Assembly (NCBI RefSeq): GCF_001641615.1
Contig: NZ_LRRU01000022.1
Location: forward strand, 424,484 to 488,483
Direction of reading: 5' to 3'
Origin: Pseudoalteromonas gelatinilytica
GTDB taxonomy: Bacteria; Pseudomonadota; Gammaproteobacteria; Enterobacterales; Alteromonadaceae
DNA: 64,000 nucleotides
Positions 32,964 to 42,423 of the stretch are shown piece after piece. The stretch's first letter is position 1; the number at the start of each line of letters is the position of its first letter. Made by a program: the position numbers and the translations under genes. The notes beneath the pieces are model-generated. The model did no database searches. It was given only the letters and a program-made list of their open reading frames with translations, and was not told the DNA's origin.

Positions 32964-35600
32964 GTGTTAGCTAAAAATTTTAAGAAAAGCTTATTAGCAG
33001 TTAATATCGGCCTCGTAATGAGTGCTGGGTTCACTGGCGCTGCATACGCAGCAGATGAAACTAAAGTTCAAGAAGATGTTGAAGTAATTGAAGTTCGCGG
33101 TATTCGCCGTTCACTTGAAGCGTCTCTAAACACTAAACGTTTTGCAAATTCAGTTGTTGATGCTGTTACTGCAGAAGATATTGGTAAATTTCCAGATAAG
33201 AACGTTGCTGAATCACTAAAACGTATTCCTGGTATTACTGTACAAGGCCAATTTGGTGAAGCAGATGCGGTTTCAATCCGCGGTGCTGGTGCTGATTTCA
33301 CTAAAACAACGTTAAATGGCCAAAATGTAGCTTCTACTGGTTGGTTCGTACTTGAGCCAGCAAAACGTTCATTCAACTACACTTTATTACCATCTGAGCT
33401 AGTAGGTGGTCTTGAGGTTTATAAATCTTCTCAAGCTGACTTAATTGAAGGTGGTATTGGTGGTACGGTAATCGTTAACACTCGCACTCCTTTAGACTTA
33501 GATCAACACACGGTATATGGCTCAATCGAAGCACAATACTCTGATGATTCTGGTGAAACAGATCCACAATTTTCAGGTCTTTACAGCTGGAAAAATGAAG
33601 ACGAAAACTTCGGTTTCTTAGTTTCGGCAGTTTCACAAGAACGTAACTTACAGCGTCAAGGTAACGAAGCATTCTGGCAATGGGGTGCAGGTCCAGTTGG
33701 TTTTGAACAGGATCGTAAACGTACAGCATTCTCTACTGCACTTGAATACCAACCGAATGATCAGTTAAACATTGTTGTTAACTACATCGACATGCAGATG
33801 GAAGCGGACAATACTAACTATGCATTATGGTTAACTCAAGCTGATACAACTTGGGGTGACCAAAGCGAAACGACTTGGTTAGGTGGTAACGGCACCGGTG
33901 ATAACCCTGGTGTTCAAGTTGCAGGTCCTCTAAATATTGCTTTCTATCAAATGCGTCCTCGTGAAGCGACGATGAAGTCTGATTTTGTTGATATCAACTT
34001 AGAATACACTGGTGACACTTATAAGATGAAGTTTGTTGCAGGTAAAACAACATCAAGCGGTGGTACAGACTTTGAAATGGTAATGGATGATGGTTTAAAT
34101 CCAACTCTAGCTGGCGGTACATACGATTTCACTGGTGGTGGCCAATCTTGGAACCTGCCAGCAGACTTTGATATGTCTGAGTACAACCCAGGTACACTTG
34201 TAATGGGTACGGGTACTAACTTCAATGCGACACCAAAAACAGATGAAGAAAGCTTTGCACAATTCGATATCGAATTTATGTTAGACAATGACTTTATTAC
34301 TTCTGTTAAAACAGGTGTTCGTTGGGCTGACCATGAAGCAACAAGCCGTCGCTTCGAATTCACACAAGTTGATGGTTTTGATAATGTTTATGACGTATCA
34401 AATGCTTCTACTGGCACTTATGATGTAGGCGCAGGTAGTTACCAAATTCAGCGTTTTGATGTTGATGCGATGAAGAAGTGGGCTAAAGCAAGTATCACTG
34501 GTAAAACAGAAGATTATGGTGCATACAGCCACATCGAAGAGACCAATATCGGCGCTTACATTATGGCTAATTACAGCGGCGAAAAATACCGTGGTAACTT
34601 TGGTGTTCGTTATGTAACAACTGATGCTAAATCAATATACTATAAAGGTGCAGATGTAAATGCACGTACATCAGAAGATGCAGATTACAATGAATTTTTA
34701 CCAAGTGTAAACTTTGCATACGATATCTCTGATGACATGATTTGGCGTGTGAATGCGGCGCGTACAATGACCCGTCCACAATATAACGATATGTACTTCA
34801 ATCCAAGTTTAATGGGTGTAAGTGACGACCTACCAAATAACCAACGTATTATTGTGGGTAATCCAGCGCTTAAGCCATTTACAGCAAATCAGTTTGAAAC
34901 AGGTATTGAGTGGTACTTCAACGAATCTTCTTTGTTAGCTGCAACTGTATTCTACAAAGATGTATCAAACTTCATCGTAATCGGTCGTCGTGATGCAACT
35001 GCTGAAGAAGCAGCAGCATTTGGTGTTCCTGAGCTTACGGGTGACGAAAAAGATTTTGGTTACCAAATCGAAGAGAACTCAAACGGTCCAGGTGGTGAAG
35101 TCCTTGGTTTAGAACTTCAGTATCAACAAGATTTTGGTAATGGTTTTGGTACGTTAATCAACTATACATACACTGATGCTAAAGCTGATTACGCAACGTA
35201 TAAAAATGAAGAGGGTGTAGAAGTTGGCGTATTCGATGATTGGAATGTCGAATTAACTGATAGCTCTGATCATGCGTTCAACGTATCTGGTTATTATGAA
35301 AATGAACTATTCTACGCTCGTTTATCTTACAACTACCGTAGTGAGTACATGATGCGTGAAGCAGGTTCATATGGAAACCGTTTACATGAAGGTTTTGGTA
35401 GCTTAGACCTTAGCGCTGTATACCATGTAACAGATAACGTTGATGTGAAACTAGACGTGGTAAACATCTTAGGCGAAAGCTCAGAGCAATTTGGTAATCA
35501 CCAACGTCCAATGCCTTATAGCGGCTTTACTGACGGATTCCCTCTTTACGAGTATGAGCAAGCAACTCGTTACAACTTAGGTTTATCTGTGCGCTTCTAA
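32964..35600 (+). CDS. TonB-dependent outer membrane receptor, carbohydrate type
   Basis: The 878-residue protein starts at a GTG with aagggga upstream and has a signal peptide ending AAYAAD. The plug domain follows (VEVRGIRRSLEASLNTKR, FPDKNVAESLKRIPGITV, VSIRGAG), then a 22-strand-type barrel ending YNLGLSVRF. This RGIRRSLEASL type is typical of sugar-uptake TonB receptors in Alteromonadales and Xanthomonas/Caulobacter. The TonB box is likely near VEVIEV. LacI-type operators upstream and flanking halogenase-like genes support sugar transport. The ligand is not deducible. Confidence 0.93.
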   Translation: MLAKNFKKSLLAVNIGLVMSAGFTGAAYAADETKVQEDVEVIEVRGIRRSLEASLNTKRFANSVVDAVTAEDIGKFPDKNVAESLKRIPGITVQGQFGEADAVSIRGAGADFTKTTLNGQNVASTGWFVLEPAKRSFNYTLLPSELVGGLEVYKSSQADLIEGGIGGTVIVNTRTPLDLDQHTVYGSIEAQYSDDSGETDPQFSGLYSWKNEDENFGFLVSAVSQERNLQRQGNEAFWQWGAGPVGFEQDRKRTAFSTALEYQPNDQLNIVVNYIDMQMEADNTNYALWLTQADTTWGDQSETTWLGGNGTGDNPGVQVAGPLNIAFYQMRPREATMKSDFVDINLEYTGDTYKMKFVAGKTTSSGGTDFEMVMDDGLNPTLAGGTYDFTGGGQSWNLPADFDMSEYNPGTLVMGTGTNFNATPKTDEESFAQFDIEFMLDNDFITSVKTGVRWADHEATSRRFEFTQVDGFDNVYDVSNASTGTYDVGAGSYQIQRFDVDAMKKWAKASITGKTEDYGAYSHIEETNIGAYIMANYSGEKYRGNFGVRYVTTDAKSIYYKGADVNARTSEDADYNEFLPSVNFAYDISDDMIWRVNAARTMTRPQYNDMYFNPSLMGVSDDLPNNQRIIVGNPALKPFTANQFETGIEWYFNESSLLAATVFYKDVSNFIVIGRRDATAEEAAAFGVPELTGDEKDFGYQIEENSNGPGGEVLGLELQYQQDFGNGFGTLINYTYTDAKADYATYKNEEGVEVGVFDDWNVELTDSSDHAFNVSGYYENELFYARLSYNYRSEYMMREAGSYGNRLHEGFGSLDLSAVYHVTDNVDVKLDVVNILGESSEQFGNHQRPMPYSGFTDGFPLYEYEQATRYNLGLSVRF

Positions 35601-35621
35601 GCATAGCTGCACCTATTCAAT

Positions 35622-35646
35622 AAAAAGGGAGTTCAACTCCCTTTTT
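35622..35646 (+). terminator. Terminator after the TonB receptor
   Basis: AAAAGGGAG and CTCCCTTTT around a 5-base loop with T run. Confidence 0.9.
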
Positions 35647-35756
35647 ATTTGCCTTGAATTTAGTACGGTAAGTTTATTTAATCTCATCCCAAAGGTGTGA
35701 TATTAAATAAGTAAACGATCTAGTAATGGTAATTTACTGGTAGGGTGAGTATTGAC

Positions 35757-37304
35757 GTGCAAAAAAAAATCATAAAAAAAATAGTAATCGTGGGTGGTGG
35801 TACCGCAGGCTGGATAACCGCTAACCATTTAGCAAAGAAATTAGCTAAGCCAAATGGCATAGCAATTAGCCTAATTGAATCACCAAATATTCCAACTATA
35901 GGGGTTGGCGAAGGCACTGTGCCGGCTATGCGCGAAAGTTTGCGATATTTTGGTATTGATGAAGGCGAGTTTATTCGTCGTTGTGATGCCACATTTAAGC
36001 AAAGTATCAAATTTGTAAATTGGACACACGATCCTGCACAAGCAGGTCAGCACTATTATCATCACTTATTTGACTACCCATTGATAAACGAGTTTAACTC
36101 GACACCTTATTGGCTTATGCAAGAACAAGCCACTAAATTCGCTGATTCGGTTGCTGTGCAAGGCGCTATTTGTGACGCTAATCTGGCACCAAAGAGAATA
36201 ACTGATAAACAATATCAAGGACATACGGCATATGCTTATCATTTAGATGCGGCCAAGTTCTCAATGATGCTGACGGAAAATGCCGTCAATAAATTGGGGG
36301 TCACGCATATCAAAGATGAAGTGATTGATATTCAACTCTCTGAACAAGGTGAAATTTCCTCTGTGCTTACAGAGCAGCATGGTGTTATAGAAGCTGATGT
36401 ATTTATTGATTGCACTGGATTTAATGCTTTATTAATAGGCGAAAAATTGGGTGTGGACTTTGTCGACAAAAGCGATGTTTTATTTGCTGATCATGCACTT
36501 GCTATTCAGGTTCCTTACCTTAATGAGCAACACCCAATTGCAAGTCATACAATAGCAACAGCACAGACTGCTGGTTGGATTTGGGATATTGGATTATCAG
36601 AGCGTCGTGGTGTAGGGCATGTTTATTCGTGTAATCATATTTCTCATCAGCAAGCAGAACAACAGCTCAGAACCTATCTAGGGTCAGAGTTTGATCATCT
36701 TGAGCCACGCCTAATTAAAATGAAAATCGGTTACAGGGAAAAGTTCTGGCATAAAAACTGTGTGGCAATTGGTTTATCTCAGGGCTTTGTTGAGCCTCTT
36801 GAAGCAACAGGATTACTTGTATTTGATGCTACTGCAAGAATGCTTGCAGAGTTATTTCCGACAACAATTGAGATGATGCCTTTCGTTGAAAAGCGATTTA
36901 ATAGCCGGATACAACAAACTTGGGATCGTGTTATAGACTTCGTCAAATTGCATTATTGTATTTCGAAACGTCGAGATAGCGAGTTTTGGATTGATAATTG
37001 CGGTTTAGCCTCTATTCCTGAATCTTTACAAGAAAACTTAGATTATTGGCGCCATCAAATTCCTACAGATTATGACTTCCATAATAAATTGTCGATTTTT
37101 AATCTGGATAACTACTTATATGTACTTTATGGAATGGAGTTTGAAACCGATATTCTGGCTAGTCACTTTCAATATAATGACCCACAGGCTTACCAACAGT
37201 GGTTATCACAATTAAGGGGCTATCAAAGTCAGCTTTTGAAGCAGCTGCCGGATCATCGAGAACTGATCACTAAGATCAAACAGTATGGGCTGCAAACCCT
37301 GTGA
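35757..37304 (+). CDS. Tryptophan-halogenase-family flavoprotein 1
   Basis: The flavin-dependent halogenase family is recognised by the FAD loop VGGGTAGW, the GVGEGTVP block, a Lys in DATFKQSIKF that matches the catalytic Lys of PrnA, and FVEPLEATGL. The halogenase WxWxIP motif appears as GWIWDIG, with Gly for Pro. The GTG at 35757 has agggtgag about 7 bp upstream; a GTG at 35745 is also in frame and would add four residues. Members beside TonB receptors in sugar loci are common, and I know of no shown halogenation role for them. The next gene starts within its stop codon (GTGA). Confidence 0.88.
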   Translation: MQKKIIKKIVIVGGGTAGWITANHLAKKLAKPNGIAISLIESPNIPTIGVGEGTVPAMRESLRYFGIDEGEFIRRCDATFKQSIKFVNWTHDPAQAGQHYYHHLFDYPLINEFNSTPYWLMQEQATKFADSVAVQGAICDANLAPKRITDKQYQGHTAYAYHLDAAKFSMMLTENAVNKLGVTHIKDEVIDIQLSEQGEISSVLTEQHGVIEADVFIDCTGFNALLIGEKLGVDFVDKSDVLFADHALAIQVPYLNEQHPIASHTIATAQTAGWIWDIGLSERRGVGHVYSCNHISHQQAEQQLRTYLGSEFDHLEPRLIKMKIGYREKFWHKNCVAIGLSQGFVEPLEATGLLVFDATARMLAELFPTTIEMMPFVEKRFNSRIQQTWDRVIDFVKLHYCISKRRDSEFWIDNCGLASIPESLQENLDYWRHQIPTDYDFHNKLSIFNLDNYLYVLYGMEFETDILASHFQYNDPQAYQQWLSQLRGYQSQLLKQLPDHRELITKIKQYGLQTL

Positions 37305-38728
37305 GTATACACGTTACTAAAGAGGTTATAGATCAAGCTAAACTCTTATTTAGGCAGGGGAAGTTGCAAGAGCTTGAGCTACATTTACGAGAAGCCGTTG
37401 AACATGATAACACTAACATTGAGCTATATAGTTGGCTTGGGCAATTTTATTTGCAAACACGCCAATTCAAACGTTTAATAAATGAATTGGCTGTAGTAAA
37501 AAATCATCCGACGATTTTGCAGCTTTATGTTTCTGCTCTTCGAGCACAAAAACAACATCAATACGCAATCGAGCTATTACTTGCTGAAAAAAGTGATAAT
37601 CACTTACTACTTGCAATGCTTTATAAAGAGCAGGGGGATTTTACCTCAGCTCATCAACAGCTCGATCTGCAACTCTTAAAATCAAACTCTGATGCACAAG
37701 CTTATTGGCAAAAAGCATTATTAAAAAATGGTTTAAATAAGGCACATGTTGATCGTTTAATCACTTTACTAGAGAAAAAAAATGCAACCCAAGCAGAACA
37801 AGCGTTGTATGCTTATTCTGTGGCTAGCTATTTTGATAAACAAAATGACTACGAAAGAGCATTTAGCTTTTATAATCAAGGTGCTTTAGCAAAAAAAGCG
37901 TCTTTTATACATTATCTGCCAGCACAGGAGCTAGATGAATTAGAGCAAATCGAGGCTGCTTTTAGCACGGCTATTAAAGCAGATCATGCTCTAGATAGTG
38001 AGTCTTGCCCTGTGTTTATTGTCGGTATGCCTCGAACTGGCACAACTCTGGTTGAACAAATTCTTGCTAGCCATAGCCAAGTAGTAGGGGCAGATGAATT
38101 AAGTGATTTAGCTATGGCTTGCCAATCTGTTTTGCATAAAGTTAGGCCGAACAAGCCTTATCCGTATTGGGCTGATGAGCTACCAAAGGATGCTTATAAA
38201 GCAATTGCAGATAGCTATTTAACTTTAACAAGTTCATTCCAAAGTAAGCGTTATTTTACAGACAAAATGCCTCTTAATTTTAAGGCGATTGGCATCATTT
38301 TACGTGCTTTCCCAAATGCAAAAATAATTCATTGTAAGCGTAACCCTTTAGATACAATTTGGGGGAATTATAGACAGCTATTTGGTGATGGAATTCGGTT
38401 TAGCTACGATTTAAAGCACTTAGCTAATTATTACTTAAGATATAATAAGTTAATGAACCATTGGTTGAGTCTTTATCCAACACATATCTTAAATGTTGAG
38501 TACGAATCACTGGTGGATGAGACAGAGCCGCAAATTAGAAGAATGCTAAATTTCTTGGAGCTCGACTTTGAAAGCAAATGTTTAGATTTTCATCGCACTG
38601 AAAGAGTTGTTCATACCATCAGTAATGAGCAAGTAAAGCAACCCATTTTTAAATCAGGAATTGGCCGTTGGCGACATTATGAGTTTGCATTAAATGAAGT
38701 GATAAATATTCTGAAAAAGGAGCACTAA
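37301..38728 (+). CDS. TPR-domain sulfotransferase-family protein
   Basis: The 475-residue protein starts at a GTG overlapping the halogenase stop by 4 bp. Residues 1-215 form TPR-like helical repeats. Residues 235-475 are a sulfotransferase domain: the 5'-phosphosulfate loop VGMPRTGTTLVEQIL, DKMPLNFKAIGIIL, and the 3'-phosphate-binding CKRNPLDTIWGNYRQLF. Such proteins move a sulfuryl group from PAPS to an acceptor. It is translationally coupled to the halogenase-like gene, so the two probably act together, substrate unknown. Its stop lies in a bidirectional terminator. Confidence 0.88.
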   Translation: MSIHVTKEVIDQAKLLFRQGKLQELELHLREAVEHDNTNIELYSWLGQFYLQTRQFKRLINELAVVKNHPTILQLYVSALRAQKQHQYAIELLLAEKSDNHLLLAMLYKEQGDFTSAHQQLDLQLLKSNSDAQAYWQKALLKNGLNKAHVDRLITLLEKKNATQAEQALYAYSVASYFDKQNDYERAFSFYNQGALAKKASFIHYLPAQELDELEQIEAAFSTAIKADHALDSESCPVFIVGMPRTGTTLVEQILASHSQVVGADELSDLAMACQSVLHKVRPNKPYPYWADELPKDAYKAIADSYLTLTSSFQSKRYFTDKMPLNFKAIGIILRAFPNAKIIHCKRNPLDTIWGNYRQLFGDGIRFSYDLKHLANYYLRYNKLMNHWLSLYPTHILNVEYESLVDETEPQIRRMLNFLELDFESKCLDFHRTERVVHTISNEQVKQPIFKSGIGRWRHYEFALNEVINILKKEH

Positions 38729-38738
38729 GGCTCCTTTT
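38715..38738. terminator. Bidirectional terminator between convergent genes
   Basis: AAAAGGAGC and GCTCCTTTT around a 6-base loop that contains part of the sulfotransferase stop codon region. It separates that gene from the leftward halogenase-like gene, whose stop is at 38739. Confidence 0.85.
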
Positions 38739-40256
38739 CTAGCTATGTAATTTAGCTAATGATGCTTGATGTGTTTGAGTAAAATTAACCGCTTGTTGGC
38801 AGCGTTCTTTTACTTTACTAAATAAAGCATCCATTCTGTTTTTATCATATGAATATGAAAAGTCAGGATAATATTGCATGCCATAAAGGATGAAACGGTA
38901 GTTCTCGTCGTTAAAACATGAGGTACTTGCCGTTTGTAAATCTGCATACTCACATATTTTGTGCTTCCAAATTGCAAGCTTTTGCTTTAGTTCTGGGCAG
39001 TATTCAACAGATTGCTGTGCTTGAAGCCAAAACTCTGAGTCGTCTCGGTTAGTAATGCAATAATGTAAGACAATAAACTGCTTTAGATCTTCGTATGCAT
39101 TGATCATCAATGTTGAATATGAATTTTGGATTTCTTGACTTACTTGGCGATTGACAAGGTGAGTAGATAATAACCGAGCACCTAAATTGATCAGATGTAG
39201 TCCAGTTGATTCAAGGGGCTCGATAAACCCACCAGACAGGCCAATTGAGATACAGTTACCTACCCAAAAACGTTTTCGACGGCCAATGTGCATATCAATA
39301 TGTAATGTTTTAATAAACTCAGATTCTGGGCCTAAAAAAGACTTTAATTCATGCTCGGCCTGTTCTTTGCTCAGCTTTGAACCATCGTAAACATAGCCAG
39401 TACCTTGGCGATTTACTAGATCAATTTGCCATACCCATCCATTCGATAATGCAGTAGCTTCTGTGTATGGTTTAGGTTCTATTCCTTCTGGATAATGGCG
39501 TTGAACAGCAACAGCTTTATTGCATGGAAGAGCATCCTCATAGCTAATCCAGTTATCATCACTAACAGCATTTATCAGCAAGCCTTTGAATCCAGTACAA
39601 TCTATAAAGTAATCAGCCTGAAACGTTCCTGCGTCGGTCTCAACGCTGATAATTCTCTCACCGTCACAATTGACCTTACTGACAGTTGCTTCCACATGAT
39701 TTACACCTGCTGCCGTTGCTTTTGTTCGTAAAAAGCGTGCTAGTTGATTAGCGTCTATATGATACCCATAAGGAGCTACACCTTGGTAAGGAGGGGAATT
39801 GATCGCTTTTGGTCCATGGCCGGCTTTAATCAAAGCTGATGAAATACAGGTCCCTTCATCGTAACGCATACCAGAGTTTTGCTGTGATAAAACCCATGAG
39901 GTAGAAATATCAAAGTTATCGCCTATTTTTATTTGCTCAAATGGGTGAAAGTATTCATGCATTTTACCATTAACAGGCTTCATCCAATTTTTGAACATGA
40001 TACCTGTTTTATAAGTTGCCTGTGTTTCTCTTAGTAGCTCTTGCTCATCGAGACCCATCGCGGCAAAGAAAAATCGGATGCTGTGTACGGTCGCTTCACC
40101 GACACCTAGAATACCAATATCTTTACTTTCGACTAAGGTGATTTCGACGTTTTTTTCGGTTTTGTTATAAAAGTGATTCAAATACGCTGCTGTCATCCAG
40201 CCAGACGAACCACCACCCACAATTGTAATTTTTTTTATTAGTAGTGAAGAGCTCAT
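38739..40256 (-). CDS. Tryptophan-halogenase-family flavoprotein 2
   Basis: This is a second member of the flavin halogenase family, 505 residues. It has VGGGSSGWMTAAYL, GVGEATVHSIRF, the Lys83 of QATYKTGIMFKNW, and FIEPLESTGLHLI. The WxWxIP motif reads GWVWQID, with Asp for Pro. It is divergent from sapC, with a LacI-type operator in the shared region, so it belongs to the same regulon as the receptor. It is clearly diverged from halogenase 1, so the pair is not a recent duplication. Confidence 0.9.
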   Translation of the reverse strand: MSSSLLIKKITIVGGGSSGWMTAAYLNHFYNKTEKNVEITLVESKDIGILGVGEATVHSIRFFFAAMGLDEQELLRETQATYKTGIMFKNWMKPVNGKMHEYFHPFEQIKIGDNFDISTSWVLSQQNSGMRYDEGTCISSALIKAGHGPKAINSPPYQGVAPYGYHIDANQLARFLRTKATAAGVNHVEATVSKVNCDGERIISVETDAGTFQADYFIDCTGFKGLLINAVSDDNWISYEDALPCNKAVAVQRHYPEGIEPKPYTEATALSNGWVWQIDLVNRQGTGYVYDGSKLSKEQAEHELKSFLGPESEFIKTLHIDMHIGRRKRFWVGNCISIGLSGGFIEPLESTGLHLINLGARLLSTHLVNRQVSQEIQNSYSTLMINAYEDLKQFIVLHYCITNRDDSEFWLQAQQSVEYCPELKQKLAIWKHKICEYADLQTASTSCFNDENYRFILYGMQYYPDFSYSYDKNRMDALFSKVKERCQQAVNFTQTHQASLAKLHS

Positions 40257-40301
40257 ACTATTTGCCTAATTAACGTTCATTTTCATCAAGTATACAAGGT
40301 G

Positions 40302-40315
40302 TGACAGCGATGTCA
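40302..40315. promoter_or_regulatory. LacI-type operator 4 between halogenase 2 and sapC
   Basis: TGACAGCGATGTCA differs from operators 1 and 3 by a single base in the centre. It lies 46 bp upstream of the halogenase start on the reverse strand and 176 bp before sapC, so it most directly serves the halogenase gene. Confidence 0.75.
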
Positions 40316-40490
40316 TTAAGCTTTTCGGCTTTTTAGAGAAGAATAGATTGAGATCAAAGCTGCTGATAAATAAATGTTAAGTAAGTATGTACAAACTGCC
40401 ACAAAATTTTCACTTCCTTTTTGTTGCCAAAACCTATAGGCTTTGGGCACTAACAGCAAAAACATATTATAAAATTAATGGAGCAGTATC

Positions 40491-41195
40491 ATGGCGGAGC
40501 AACAAGTACAGCCTTTACATAACGAAAAACATGCCAACACTAAAATTCAAAATGGCATCAACATCGAGTTCATGAAATCTCAGCACTTAGTACCTGTGGT
40601 TGCACACGAATTTGCACGCATCGCAAATGAATTCCCAATGGCATTTGTTAAAAACAACGAATCAGGTCAATTCCAAGCAGTTGCTTTATTTGGTCTAGAG
40701 CCAGGCGAAAACCTTTTCATTCAAGATGACAAATGGACAGCTGCATTTGCACCTATGTCTATGACTCGTTACCCACTTGGTCTTGTTAAGCACCCTGAAG
40801 CTGACCAATTTGGTATCGTAATCGACGAAGCAAGCCCGCTTGTAAGTGAAGAGACAGGTAATGCACTTTTCGAAAACGGTGAAGAAACTGAATACCTTAA
40901 GCGTCGTAAAGAAGCACTTGTTTCTTTCATCGAGTTCTCTCAGGTAACTGAAGCATTCACTAAGTACCTTGCAGACAAAGAACTACTAGTAGCTCAAACG
41001 CTAACAGTAGAAATCAAAGGTGAGAAAAAAGACATCAACGGTATCTACCTTGTTGACGAGAAAAAACTTAACTCACTAAGCGATGAAGAGTTCTTAGACC
41101 TTCGTAAGCGTGGCTACCTAGCACCAATCTACTCTTTCTTAACGTCTACTCATCAAGTTGCACGTTTAGCACGTTTAAAAGCAGCTAAAGCTTAA
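40491..41195 (+). CDS. SapC family protein
   Basis: The 234-residue protein matches the SapC family, with HLVPVVAHEFARIANEFPMAFVKN, FGLEPGENLFI, MTRYPLGLVK and the C-terminal YSFLTSTHQVARLARLK. It has no clear signal peptide. SapC was named for an S-layer-related gene of Campylobacter. In Alteromonadales, Xanthomonas and Caulobacter it recurs beside TonB sugar receptors and halogenase-like genes, with unknown role. Its codon use looks like that of a highly expressed gene. It has its own terminator. Confidence 0.9.
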   Translation: MAEQQVQPLHNEKHANTKIQNGINIEFMKSQHLVPVVAHEFARIANEFPMAFVKNNESGQFQAVALFGLEPGENLFIQDDKWTAAFAPMSMTRYPLGLVKHPEADQFGIVIDEASPLVSEETGNALFENGEETEYLKRRKEALVSFIEFSQVTEAFTKYLADKELLVAQTLTVEIKGEKKDINGIYLVDEKKLNSLSDEEFLDLRKRGYLAPIYSFLTSTHQVARLARLKAAKA

Positions 41196-41208
41196 TTTTA
41201 AACTGCTG

Positions 41209-41236
41209 AAAAAAAGCGCCATTAGGCGCTTTTTTT
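41209..41236 (+). terminator. Terminator after sapC
   Basis: AAAAAAAGCGCC and GGCGCTTTTTTT around a 4-base loop. Confidence 0.93.
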
Positions 41237-41320
41237 GTTTCTTTCATCGGTTAAAGCTTGAAAACCAGCGCCGAATTATTCACATTGGGCTTACAAACTA
41301 AAATAAATATAAGTGCCCCT

Positions 41321-42355
41321 ATGTTAAAAACATTTCTCACCTCAGCTATTGCGCTTAGCGCATTATCATTTAGTACTTTAAGCCACAGTAGTGATCAACC
41401 TTTCGCTATCGCTATTCATGGCGGTGCAGGGACGATTGAAAAGAGCCGCTTCACGCCAGAACAAGAAAAAGCCTATCGCGCTAAATTAAAAGAAGCCGTT
41501 GAAACAGGCTATGCGGTGCTAGAAAAGGGCGGTGAGAGCCTAGATGCCATCACTGCGGCAATTAATGTGCTTGAGAACTCGCCGTATTTCAACGCAGGTC
41601 GCGGTGCTGTATATACTTATGACGGTGCACATGAGCTTGATGCATCAATTATGGATGGTCGTACACGCCAAGCCGGTGCTGTTGCAGGGGTTAAACACAT
41701 TGAAAACCCAATTAACCTGGCACGCTTAGTGATGGAAAAATCAGTGCATGTCATGCTTAGTGGTCAAGGTGCAGAAGAGTTTGCAAAAACTCAAGGTATG
41801 CCACTGGTTGAAAACAACCTATTTGATACTGAGCACCGTTATAAAGCCTTATTAAAAGCAAAAGAAAAGCTCGATAAACAAAAAGTAACTAGCAAAGACT
41901 ACCAAGCTGCACACAAAGCCCTGCCGGTTAATTACAAAATGGGCACTGTCGGTGCAGTTGCACTTGATAAAAACGGTAATATCGCTGCAGGTACTTCTAC
42001 AGGTGGTATGACAGCAAAACGTTTTGGCCGTGTGGGCGATTCACCAGTGATTGGTGCGGGGACCTTTGCTGAAAACGAATCATGTGCAGTATCTGCAACA
42101 GGCCATGGCGAGTACTTTATTCGCTACAATGTGGCAGCTGATATTTGTGCTCGCGTAAAATACCAAGGTAAAACCATTGTGGAAGCAGGTAACGAAGTGA
42201 TCCACGATGTATTAATGCCTATAGGTGGCACAGGCGGTGTGATCATTATTGATGCTAAAGGTAACATCAGCTTGCCGTTTAACACCGCAGGTATGTACCG
42301 TGCGAGTAAATCAAATACATCACCAACGTATGTGGGTATTTTTAAAGACGAGTAA
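41321..42355 (+). CDS. Isoaspartyl peptidase/L-asparaginase (Ntn hydrolase), exported
   Basis: The ATG at 41321 begins a signal peptide (LKTFLTSAIALSALSFSTLSHS), so I prefer it to the frame start at 41258. The 344-residue precursor has FAIAIHGGAGTI, YFNAGRGAVYT and ELDASIMDGRTRQAGAV. Its autocleavage site is YKMGTVGAVALD, where Thr becomes the catalytic N-terminal residue of the beta subunit. GTSTGGMTAKRFGRVGDSPVIGAGTF follows. Members hydrolyse isoaspartyl dipeptides and asparagine. The enzyme is probably periplasmic. Confidence 0.93.
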   Translation: MLKTFLTSAIALSALSFSTLSHSSDQPFAIAIHGGAGTIEKSRFTPEQEKAYRAKLKEAVETGYAVLEKGGESLDAITAAINVLENSPYFNAGRGAVYTYDGAHELDASIMDGRTRQAGAVAGVKHIENPINLARLVMEKSVHVMLSGQGAEEFAKTQGMPLVENNLFDTEHRYKALLKAKEKLDKQKVTSKDYQAAHKALPVNYKMGTVGAVALDKNGNIAAGTSTGGMTAKRFGRVGDSPVIGAGTFAENESCAVSATGHGEYFIRYNVAADICARVKYQGKTIVEAGNEVIHDVLMPIGGTGGVIIIDAKGNISLPFNTAGMYRASKSNTSPTYVGIFKDE

Positions 42356-42382
42356 TTATCTGTAACGAATCTTCAGACAATA

Positions 42383-42410
42383 AAAAACCGAGTTTCACAA
42401 CTCGGTTTTT
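42383..42410. terminator. Bidirectional terminator
   Basis: AAAAACCGAGTT and AACTCGGTTTTT around a 4-base loop, between the convergent asparaginase and queF genes. Confidence 0.93.
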
Positions 42411-42423
42411 TATTGCCATAAAG

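Noticed and set aside
35757..40256. Halogenase genes as part of a halogenated natural-product cluster
   Set aside because: No biosynthetic core genes are nearby; the TonB receptor, SapC and sugar-type operators fit a carbohydrate locus.
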